Both the position numbers and the translations under genes were made by a program. Below are positions 1 to 5,601 of a stretch of 8,484 nt of DNA, piece after piece (positions within the stretch are counted from its first letter, which is position 1; every line of letters begins with the position of its first letter). The DNA comes from an uncultured Phycisphaerales bacterium. Its GTDB lineage: Bacteria > Planctomycetota > Phycisphaerae > Phycisphaerales > UBA1924. The notes under the pieces are model-generated. The model had not been told where the DNA came from. It did not search any database and was given only the letters and a program-made list of their open reading frames with translations. Location: contig CALAFV010000635.1 of assembly GCA_937891445.1 (NCBI GenBank), positions 1 to 8,484 on the forward strand. Direction: 5' to 3'.

Positions 1-2919
1 CGGCATGGGGCGGCGCTCGCAGAAGCCGATCGAGCCCCGCTCCCAGTGAGCGCGCCGGCCGCTGGAGAGCCGGCCCGTGCACAGTTCGATGATGGTGTGA
101 CTGGGTGTCTCGCCCGCGGCGGAAGAGCCCGCGCCGCCGGAGAGGGCCCGTTCGGCGACGATGGCGGCGATCACCTCCGCGTCGGCCTCCAGCAGGCTCT
201 GGCCCAGCGGCCCCAGCGCGGCGCGCAGGAACGCGCGGCGCGTCTGCGAGTCGGGGATGGCCCGCTCGGTCAGGTCGCGCACGTGCGGCGCGGGCGTGAC
301 GCACACCCGCTGGCCGATCGGGTCGAGCACCGGGGCCGCGGGCTGGTACGCCAGCAGCCCGCCGAGCGACGCCGCGCGCATGCCCCGCGCGGCGAGCGGG
401 GCCAGATCGTTCGCCAGCGAGCACGCCACCACGCACCCGCTCAGCCCCGGCGCGGCGTGGGCGAACGTGAAGCGGTGGTGCACCGGGCTCTCGCGGTAGC
501 GGCGCACGGCCTCGTCGCACAGCGCGGGGTCCACCAGCGCCCAGTCGGCGCCGACGAACACGGCGGCTTCGAGCCCGAGGCGGTGCATCGCCTCGGCGGC
601 CCAGCGCGGGTCGAAGGCTTCGTCGTAGATGCTCAGGTTCCCCAGCCCGCCGCGCCAGCACGACTCGGCCCACATGCGGCCGGGGCCGATCGGGGTGGGC
701 GCTCGCGGGCCGGCCTGCACGGTCTGGACCGGCAGCCCCGGGATGGGCGGGCCCGCGAGGGCGGCCGCGGCATCGGGGTCGGGGCACAGGAGGATCGCGC
801 GGTCGATGAGGCGCGCCCGCGCGAGGCGCACCAGCGCCATGCGCAGCGGGTTCATCCCGAAGAGGAACTCGCGCGCCAGGTCGCGACGGGTGCCAAGGCC
901 GCTGCGCTCGAGGTCCACCCAGATCAGGGCTGGCAGCGGGGGCGGGGCGTCGTTGACGGTGATCTCGGCCGCCACGGGCTCGTGGGTCTTCTTCGGGGCC
1001 GTGCCGGCGAGGACCGCCGCGGCGTCGTCGAGGATCGCGCCCAGTTCGTCGGCTGCCTCCGCGAGCCACGACACGTTCATGATGTCGCGCTCGATCTGCT
1101 TCCGCTGCCGCTCCAGCGGGTCCAGGTCGCGGGCCAGATGCAACTCACGGTCGGCGCGGAGGCGCTTGAACTGCCCGGCCTGGTTGACGAACTGTGTGAG
1201 GTCGAAGGCCGGGCGGGTCTTCATCACCTCGTCCCGGATCGCCTCGACGCGGGCGATCAGGTCGTTGACCCGCCGCTGGTCCGCGTGGTGGGCGAGCATG
1301 TCTTCGAGCAGCGCCTTGGTCTTGCGGGAGAGATCGCCGATGCGCCACGCGCCCTGGCGCACCTCGCGCACGCGCTCCTCGACACGCCGCGTCGAGGGCG
1401 GGTTGGCGACGCGGGCTGCGGGGAGCCGGATCGGCGGCGCGTCGGCGCCGGCGTAGGCCGCCAGGGCCTCGGCAAGGGGCATCGGCGTCGTGTGCGACTT
1501 GGCGACACCGCCGTCGGTGGCGTCGATCGTCCGCAGGCCCTTCTCGGCATCGGCGGCGAAGTCGCGCTGGAACTGCTCGAGGTACGTCGACATCTGCTCG
1601 TCGGTGAGGATCGGCCGGCCCAGCGTGTCGGTCGCCTCGCGGAGACTCGCCCCCATGCGGACGATCCGCTGCCACTCGAGCATTTCGAGCGTGTTGAAGA
1701 CGTTGAGTTCGGCGGACCAGACCTGGTGGATCGCCGCGCCGGCGGAGTAGTACTGCCCGTCGGTGAATCCCAGGTCCTGGCCCACGAGGATGACCGGATC
1801 ACACCCCAGGTGCCGCGCGAGGTAGTACGCCAGGTGGGCGACGGTGGCGCCGGGGGTGAGGCGGGTGTTCTCTTTGGCGAGGTTCTCGCCCAGAAGTTGG
1901 TCGAGGATGTTGTCGCCGACGAACCGCTTGTCGCCCGGGAACGCCTCCACGATCGCCGGGTTGCACTTGGGCTCGGCGACGAGCGTCACGCCCTCGACGT
2001 CCTCGGCCGTGAGCCCCTCGTAGAACCGCCGCGACATCTCGTGGTAGTCCAGGGCCGTGACGAAGTGCGGCCGGATGCCGCGTTGCAGCAGCGGCTTGAG
2101 GACCGTCTGAACGGCGATGATGACGAACCGGTCGCGCAGGCCCGGTTCGGCGAGCAGGTCGAGTTGCCGGTGCAGGCTCGGCCCCGCGGCGATGACGATG
2201 GCCGCGCGGCCGCGGGCCGCGTCCGCCAGGTCGGCGATCCCGGCGCAGCGGGCGTAGTCGCCGACGTTCTGCGTCAGGTTCCGCATGGTCGTCATCGCCT
2301 TGACGAGCGTCGTGGCGCTGGCGGTCCGGACCGCCTCGACGGTCGTGGCGACATGGCTTTCGAATCGCCGCGCGGCATCGCCCAGCCGCTCGCGGCTGGC
2401 GGGGTGGTCCACGAGTTTGACGCCCAGGGCAACGATGGGCTCCAGACCCGCGATCGACCGGCTGATCGCCGCGCGGTCGTCCGGGTCGGTGAGAATCGCG
2501 GTGTTGCTGCTGAGGAGCCACGCGCTGTGGTCGATGCGCTCCAGGACCGCCCGCAGCAGCGCCACGTCGGGCTCGAAGACGAGCATCACGCCGGTGCGCT
2601 CGAGGCGGCGAGCGAGGGCCGCGACGTGGTGCCCCAGGCCGAAGCCGGTGACGACGAGGCACCCGGCCTTGGTCAGGTCCACCGTGTCGGCCAGCCGCCG
2701 GGCTTCGTCCAGCGGCCGGCGCCGGCTGGCCAGCGCGCGGGCGGACGGCCCGGCGCCGATCTGGGCGCTGACGGCTTTGTCCTCAGCCTCGAAGAACTCG
2801 ACATCGGTCCGGGGCGCGGCGGCGCGGATCAGTTCGGCGGTCCGCGGCGACGACCGCGCCAGCGCGGCGAGGTTCCGCTCAAGGATCGCGGGATCGGGGA
2901 GAATGGGCGTTGGTGGCAT
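1..2919 (-). CDS. MAF/DUF115 flagellin glycosylation-type protein fused to an SpsF-like nucleotidyltransferase-like region (partial, C-terminus off left edge)
   Basis: Open for 973 codons from ATG (2919-2917) to base 1 with no stop, so the protein is longer than 973 residues. Residues about 85-130 carry a Rossmann-like start (VTGFGLGHHV, residues 90-99) as in MAF N-terminal domains. Residues 235-400 carry the MAF_flag10/MptE-like hallmarks: IAAGPSLH around G246-P247-S248, TALDYHE (D291) and VGQDLG (380-384). Characterised MAF family members are needed to attach pseudaminic or legionaminic acid to flagellin in the cytoplasm; that role here is inferred. Residues about 663-930 resemble SpsF/CMP-sugar synthetase nucleotidyltransferases: WVDLERSGLGTRR (667-679) sits where these have QARxGSTRLPGK, and GADWALVDP (790-798) matches their GDxPLxDP metal-binding strand. 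The Pro-Gly-Lys of the first motif is absent, so this part may be inactive. No Shine-Dalgarno is visible before the ATG. flgM about 2 kb away supports a flagellar setting. Confidence 0.85.
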   Translation of the reverse strand, partial: MPPTPILPDPAILERNLAALARSSPRTAELIRAAAPRTDVEFFEAEDKAVSAQIGAGPSARALASRRRPLDEARRLADTVDLTKAGCLVVTGFGLGHHVAALARRLERTGVMLVFEPDVALLRAVLERIDHSAWLLSSNTAILTDPDDRAAISRSIAGLEPIVALGVKLVDHPASRERLGDAARRFESHVATTVEAVRTASATTLVKAMTTMRNLTQNVGDYARCAGIADLADAARGRAAIVIAAGPSLHRQLDLLAEPGLRDRFVIIAVQTVLKPLLQRGIRPHFVTALDYHEMSRRFYEGLTAEDVEGVTLVAEPKCNPAIVEAFPGDKRFVGDNILDQLLGENLAKENTRLTPGATVAHLAYYLARHLGCDPVILVGQDLGFTDGQYYSAGAAIHQVWSAELNVFNTLEMLEWQRIVRMGASLREATDTLGRPILTDEQMSTYLEQFQRDFAADAEKGLRTIDATDGGVAKSHTTPMPLAEALAAYAGADAPPIRLPAARVANPPSTRRVEERVREVRQGAWRIGDLSRKTKALLEDMLAHHADQRRVNDLIARVEAIRDEVMKTRPAFDLTQFVNQAGQFKRLRADRELHLARDLDPLERQRKQIERDIMNVSWLAEAADELGAILDDAAAVLAGTAPKKTHEPVAAEITVNDAPPPLPALIWVDLERSGLGTRRDLAREFLFGMNPLRMALVRLARARLIDRAILLCPDPDAAAALAGPPIPGLPVQTVQAGPRAPTPIGPGRMWAESCWRGGLGNLSIYDEAFDPRWAAEAMHRLGLEAAVFVGADWALVDPALCDEAVRRYRESPVHHRFTFAHAAPGLSGCVVACSLANDLAPLAARGMRAASLGGLLAYQPAAPVLDPIGQRVCVTPAPHVRDLTERAIPDSQTRRAFLRAALGPLGQSLLEADAEVIAAIVAERALSGGAGSSAAGETPSHTIIELCTGRLSSGRRAHWERGSIGFCERRPMP

Positions 2920-3016
2920 AGGAGAAACGACTGCACCGGCCGACCGGGCCAAGCGTACGGGGTGTGAGAGGGGCTATCGGGCCGCCGCGAGCGGGGGCTT
3001 CGAGAATGGAGGCGAC
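2920..3016. promoter_or_regulatory. Divergent intergenic region between the MAF gene and the NTF2-like gene
   Basis: A 97-base gap separates two divergent starts, so promoters for both should lie here or just inside the genes. On the minus strand a CCGATA core (plus bases 2975-2980) resembles the -10 element of flagellar sigma-28 promoters, 56 bases ahead of the MAF start codon; the matching -35 position is poor. On the plus strand GGAGG at 3008-3012 is the likely ribosome binding site of the NTF2-like gene. No clear sigma-70 promoter is visible. Confidence 0.3.
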
Positions 3017-3676
3017 ATGGGTGGAATGGATCTGATCGCGCAAATCGCGGCATCGGGGACCGTCGCCTTCTTCGGCGGCCCTCCGCCCGCTCCGCTTCCC
3101 GATGGCCCGTTCTGGGAGCGATGGCTGCTGGAGGAGCCGCTGTGGACCGCCGTCGCGCTGGCCGTCGGCGGCGTGGTGGTGTTCATGATCCTCAACCGGG
3201 CCGGGCAGGCGCGGCAGGGGCTGATCGCGGCGGGGGCCGGCCTGGTCCTCGCGGCCGGGGTGTTCGTGCTGGCCTCGCTTGTGACGACCGACCGGGAGCA
3301 ACTCCGCAACGCCACCGGGGCCCTCGTGACCGCCGTGGCGAAGGCGGACGCCGCCGCGGCGGGCGAACTGCTTGCCCCGGAGGTGCGGCTGCGGCCCCCG
3401 GCCGTGGTCGGGCGGGCGTCGATGGGGCGGGACCAGATCCTCGCGTTCGTCGGCAACGAGATGCGGGGGACGTACCGGATCGAGAACTACCGCGTCCTCC
3501 AGACCCAGGCGGCCCTCGGCGGCCCCACGGCCGGGGTCACGCAGACCTACGTCCGCGTCACCCCAGAGCAGACCCGCGCCCCCACCTTCTCGTGGTGGCG
3601 GCTGGCCTGGCGGAAGGGGAGCGATGGGCGCTGGCTGGTGACCGACATCGAACCGATCAGCGCGGACGCTCGCTGA
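3017..3676 (+). CDS. Two-helix membrane protein with C-terminal NTF2-like (SnoaL/DUF4440-type) domain
   Basis: The product is 219 residues. ATG 3017 is chosen because GGAGG lies 4 bases ahead; an in-frame ATG at 3026 (residue 4) would leave a 13-base gap. Two hydrophobic stretches, about 42-59 (VALAVGGVVVFMIL core) and 69-89 (AAGAGLVLAAGVFVLASLV core), look like a helical hairpin. From about 93 to 215 the pattern fits a cone-shaped NTF2-like fold: an N-terminal helix (LVTAVAKADAAAAGELLAPEV), then strands ending in WWRLAWRK and GRWLVTDIEPI, typical of the last two strands of that family. NTF2-like domains bind small ligands or mediate protein contacts; no catalytic residues can be assigned, so the function is unknown. 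With both helices near the N-terminus the domain probably sits on one face of the inner membrane. It overlaps the SPOR-like gene by 20 bases, tail to tail. Confidence 0.85.
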   Translation: MGGMDLIAQIAASGTVAFFGGPPPAPLPDGPFWERWLLEEPLWTAVALAVGGVVVFMILNRAGQARQGLIAAGAGLVLAAGVFVLASLVTTDREQLRNATGALVTAVAKADAAAAGELLAPEVRLRPPAVVGRASMGRDQILAFVGNEMRGTYRIENYRVLQTQAALGGPTAGVTQTYVRVTPEQTRAPTFSWWRLAWRKGSDGRWLVTDIEPISADAR

Positions 3677-4676
3677 GGGACCTCGTCGTCGCGGGGGGAT
3701 CGGGAATGTTCACCAAGAGGCTGGCCTGGAGTTCCGGCTTGCGCCCCGGGCGCGAGATCCGGATCCCGGCTCCGTTGTAGAGGTTGTGCGGGAAGCGCTT
3801 GCGGGTCTCCCGCAGCCGGGCCGACTGGTAGCCGGGGGTCTGCGGGTCGAAGTCGTCGAGGGTGAAGACCCCGATGGTGACCATCGAGCGGTTGGGGCCG
3901 TGGTAGTAGAAGGCCAGTTCCCCCTGCTGGCGGAGGGTCGTGGCGTACTCCTCGGCGGCCTTGCGAGCCTCCTTCAGGTCCTCCTCGGTCGGGCGGGGGA
4001 GGTCGTCGCGGCCGTAGACGGCCACCTGGAGGGTGTACAGGGCGTCGTCGCCGTAGCGTGCCTTGGCCGTCAGCAGGTTGTACTCGGGGCGCGATCCGAG
4101 TTGGAGGGTGAAGGGAGGCGCGAGGAACGCCCCCGCGTACGGCTGGGCCTGTCCGACCGTGACGCCACGGACGCGCTGGAGGGCGTCGGCCGCGGCCGGG
4201 TCATCGGGGGCGGCGAAGCGGCCGTAGGCGACGATGACGTTGTCGCCGCGGGTCTCCACAAAGGCGTCGGTGAGGCCGGCGGTGATGCGGGCCTCGGCAA
4301 GGGCCTGGGCGGCGGCGGCCTGCGCCCCGTCGCCGCGGAACGCGGCGAGGACGATCACCCACGAAGCGCCGGGTGCGGGGCGATCGGCCTGCTGCTGGGC
4401 AGGCTTCTTGTTGTCGTCCCGCTTCTTGTCGTCCTTCTTCGCGGGGGTTTCCTTCTTCTTAGGGGTCGTGGCGGGCTCGAAAGGGGGGGGAGGGAGTTCA
4501 GCGGCGAGCGCAGTTTTTGCCGACTGGCCTGCGAGCAGGAGGGCGAGCAGGACTGCCAGAAGCGCAGATCCTGCGCGGCAGGGCAGGTTCTGCCCGTGAC
4601 GCTCCGAAACGCGTCGGGATGGTCCGAGAACGCGCCAAGCGGCCCTCGCAGGTGTGTGGCGGGCATCAGATTCCAT
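3657..4676 (-). CDS. Exported protein with two SPOR-like repeat units
   Basis: The product is 339 residues. The ATG at 4676-4674 is preceded by GGGGA with a 6-base gap, and no later plausible start precedes the hydrophobic segment. Residues 1-36 are a long basic N-region, 37-50 are strongly hydrophobic (ALLAVLLALLLAG), and ALAAE (56-60) is a plausible signal peptidase I site. Residues 60-103 form a Pro/Lys/Asp-rich linker. Two related units follow: about 104-172 (SWVIVLAAFRGD ... VIVAYGRF) and about 213-285 (YTLQVAVYGRDD ... MVTIGVFTLDDFD), each with a start strand, an Ala-rich helix and a closing strand, as in SPOR domains that bind denuded peptidoglycan. The SPOR assignment is by pattern only. 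A periplasmic, cell-wall-associated role is inferred. It is divergent from flgM and may be co-regulated with it, but no flagellar motif is present. Confidence 0.8.
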   Translation of the reverse strand: MESDARHTPARAAWRVLGPSRRVSERHGQNLPCRAGSALLAVLLALLLAGQSAKTALAAELPPPPFEPATTPKKKETPAKKDDKKRDDNKKPAQQQADRPAPGASWVIVLAAFRGDGAQAAAAQALAEARITAGLTDAFVETRGDNVIVAYGRFAAPDDPAAADALQRVRGVTVGQAQPYAGAFLAPPFTLQLGSRPEYNLLTAKARYGDDALYTLQVAVYGRDDLPRPTEEDLKEARKAAEEYATTLRQQGELAFYYHGPNRSMVTIGVFTLDDFDPQTPGYQSARLRETRKRFPHNLYNGAGIRISRPGRKPELQASLLVNIPDPPATTRSLSERPR

Positions 4677-4946
4677 GCAAGGTCCCCTTTCGTGTTACCG
4701 CTCTAAGCGTCTATTTAACGGGAACTTAAGGCGAGAATAGGTGCACTGGGAAACACTCAAGCCCGTTGCGCATCAAGGACGATACACATGGCACGAACGG
4801 ACGGCCGCAAGGCCCGAAAACGTCAGCAACGGCCCGCTCAGAAGGATTCTGGCGGGGTGGAGAACGAGCGAAGGAGTGCACGAGGCACCAAGGCCCCGCG
4901 CAGGAACGACGCAACGTCCGAAAAGCGGGGCAGGAGACGGACGAGT
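4677..4946. promoter_or_regulatory. Divergent promoter region and flgM leader
   Basis: This 270-base stretch holds the most A/T-rich patch in the window (about 4700-4740). For the minus-strand SPOR-like gene, TTGAGT (4760-4755) and TATTCT (4739-4734) are spaced 15 bases apart, a weak sigma-70-like pair. For flgM, TCAAG (4757-4761) and GACGATAC (4778-4785) resemble a sigma-28 promoter with a slightly long 16-base gap. The part 4788-4946 is open in the flgM frame (53 codons, 19 of them Lys or Arg) from an ATG preceded by AAGGA. It ends codons in G/C in 36 of 53 cases, against 87 of 104 in flgM proper, which favours untranslated leader. Confidence 0.4.
4757..4785 (+). promoter_or_regulatory. Candidate sigma-28 (FliA-type) promoter for flgM
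   Basis: TCAAG at 4757-4761 and GACGATAC at 4778-4785 resemble the flagellar sigma-28 elements (TCAAG or TAAA, then GCCGATAA), matching six of eight bases in the -10 box. The gap is about two bases longer than in the enterobacterial consensus. Transcription would start near 4792, which would exclude the upstream ATG at 4788 and leave a leader of about 155 bases. Many bacteria transcribe flgM partly from a sigma-28 promoter, so the placement makes sense, but the match is short. Confidence 0.3.
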
Positions 4947-5261
4947 ATGACTCACGCAACGGGGATTGCCGAGCCCACCAGCCCGCACATCGCGGGGCGC
5001 ATCGGCCCACAGGGGCGGCGCACGAAGGACTCGGCTCCCGTGGAGCAGGTCGCGGCGCGAAGCCGCGAACTGGACCAGGTGGACCTGTCCGACACCGCTC
5101 GGCGCGCAGGGGGCGTGGCGGGGTTTGTGGGAGAAACAGGCGTGCGAACCGAGTTGGTCGAACGGGTGCGGCGGGAGATCGCCGCGGGGACCTACGAGAC
5201 GGATGAGAAACTCGACGCCACGGTCGAGCGCCTCCTGCGGGTGCTCGACGGCCAGGCGTAA
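4947..5261 (+). CDS. flgM: Anti-sigma-28 factor FlgM
   Basis: The product is 104 residues, the usual FlgM size. FlgM binds the flagellar sigma factor (FliA/sigma-28) in the cytoplasm and in well-studied bacteria is exported through the finished hook-basal body, freeing sigma-28 to transcribe late genes such as flagellin. The C-terminal block, about residues 66-100, is diagnostic: VRTELVERVRREIAAGTY, then ETDEKLDATVERLLRVL, matching the family's sigma-binding helices around the conserved IxxGxY. Residues 1-60 are polar and probably disordered, as expected for an exported FlgM. The VDLSD motif near 45-49 precedes the helices. ATG 4947 is chosen because AGGAGA lies 9 bases ahead and because codon third positions become G/C-rich from here. 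The alternative start at 4788 would give a 157-residue protein with a very basic N-terminus. Confidence 0.85.
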   Translation: MTHATGIAEPTSPHIAGRIGPQGRRTKDSAPVEQVAARSRELDQVDLSDTARRAGGVAGFVGETGVRTELVERVRREIAAGTYETDEKLDATVERLLRVLDGQA

Positions 5262-5267
5262 GGGGGG

Positions 5268-5288
5268 CCGCGGGGACGCCGCCCGCGG
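5268..5288 (+). repeat. Stem-loop directly after the flgM stop codon
   Basis: CCGCGGG (5268-5274) and CCCGCGG (5282-5288) form a perfect 7-bp stem with a 7-base loop, six bases after the flgM stop. No T-run follows, so it is not an intrinsic terminator by itself. It could protect the 3' end of the message. At this GC content a chance occurrence is possible. Confidence 0.4.
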
Positions 5289-5295
5289 AGACTTC

Positions 5296-5350
5296 CGAAG
5301 GCTTTGCCCTTGATGTGCTTCGGTTCTTCGTTTCACACCCAAGGCCTTCG
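5296..5350 (+). repeat. 11-bp inverted repeat with large loop
   Basis: CGAAGGCTTTG (5296-5306) pairs with CAAGGCCTTCG (5340-5350) over 11 positions, one of them a G-T wobble, with a 33-base loop that contains a weaker TGTG/CACA inner pairing (5314-5317 with 5334-5337). It has no following T-run. It lies between the flgM stop and the terminator at 5363, so it would be part of the flgM 3' untranslated region. Confidence 0.45.
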
Positions 5351-5362
5351 CCATCAATGGCA

Positions 5363-5406
5363 GACGCGAGGCACGTCCGGAAGGGAGCGTGGCTCGCGTC
5401 GTTTTT
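5363..5406 (+). terminator. Intrinsic terminator for flgM
   Basis: GACGCGAGGCACG (5363-5375) pairs with CGTGGCTCGCGTC (5388-5400): eight perfect pairs, one G-G mismatch, then four more pairs, with a 12-base loop. One base later comes TTTTT (5402-5406). The strong GC stem followed by a T-run on the plus strand is the classic rho-independent form. It lies about 100 bases after the flgM stop and points away from it. Confidence 0.75.
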
Positions 5407-5425
5407 GGGGTGTACCGCCGCCGGG

Positions 5426-5465
5426 GGGCGCCGTCAGGTCTGGGGCGCGGCGACCCCCGGCGCCC
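5426..5465. repeat. GC-only hairpin, no T-run
   Basis: GGGCGCCG (5426-5433) pairs perfectly with CGGCGCCC (5458-5465), and GGGG/CCCC (5442-5445 with 5454-5457) can extend the inner part. The stem is very stable, but neither strand has the T-run of a terminator. It may assist pausing of converging polymerases, or be a chance product of high GC. Confidence 0.35.
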
Positions 5466-5552
5466 GGCCCGGAGGCTACCCGTGCGTGCCTTCTTTGGGA
5501 ATTCCGTTGCCGCGCGTGCATAAGAGGGGCTGACGCGACGGTTTTCGCGCTG

Positions 5553-5582
5553 AACCGGGCACCTGCGACCTGGTTATTTGTT
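5553..5582 (+). terminator. Weak second terminator-like hairpin
   Basis: AACCGGG (5553-5559) pairs with CCTGGTT (5569-5575) over seven positions including one G-T wobble, with a 9-base loop, followed by ATTTGTT (5576-5582). It would be a backup stop for plus-strand transcripts before they run into the M28 gene. The stem is short and the T-run interrupted. Confidence 0.35.
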
Positions 5583-5601
5583 CCACGATACCGTGCGGGT
5601 G

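Larger units (their letters stand above)
5262..5601. other. 340-base gap between convergent flgM and M28 genes, rich in inverted repeats
   Basis: No convincing gene is visible. The gap lies between two convergent stop codons and holds a series of stem-loops: 5268-5288, 5296-5350, 5363-5400 (followed by a T-run), 5426-5465, 5534-5549 and 5553-5575 (followed by a T-rich run). All T-runs fit plus-strand transcription. No A-run that would give a minus-strand intrinsic terminator was seen, so the M28 transcript has no obvious intrinsic stop here. Confidence 0.6.

Noticed and set aside
2040..2190. Reading the MAF motif as a 6-hydroxymethylpterin pyrophosphokinase (MptE)
   Set aside because: MptE is the archaeal relative in the same superfamily. 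The long bacterial architecture with the extra N-terminal domain and the nearby flgM fit flagellar MAF better than pterin synthesis.
46..2967. A 973-codon open frame on the plus strand, antisense to the MAF gene
   Set aside because: Its codons are in exact register with the minus-strand gene, so it stays open only because that gene avoids TTA, CTA and TCA codons, which are rare at this GC. Its translation is Arg/Gly/His-rich with no recognisable domain, while the minus strand shows clear MAF motifs.
4752..4767. GG-N10-GC pattern resembling a sigma-54 promoter ahead of flgM
   Set aside because: Only the four invariant bases fit; the rest of both boxes does not, so it is expected by chance.
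4789..4795. TGGCACG, an exact -24 box of a sigma-54 promoter, ahead of flgM
   Set aside because: The required GC of the -12 box is absent at the correct distance (4802-4803 reads CG), and the match is created by the ATGGCACG of the upstream start.
5426..5465. GC hairpin considered as a bidirectional terminator for flgM and the M28 gene
   Set aside because: No T-run follows on either strand; the T5 at 5402-5406 lies upstream and belongs to the preceding hairpin.
5482..5523. A 13-codon frame (GTG to TAA) with GGAGG six bases ahead
   Set aside because: It lies between convergent genes with nothing downstream to regulate, after a terminator, and the peptide has no leader-peptide features. It is probably chance.
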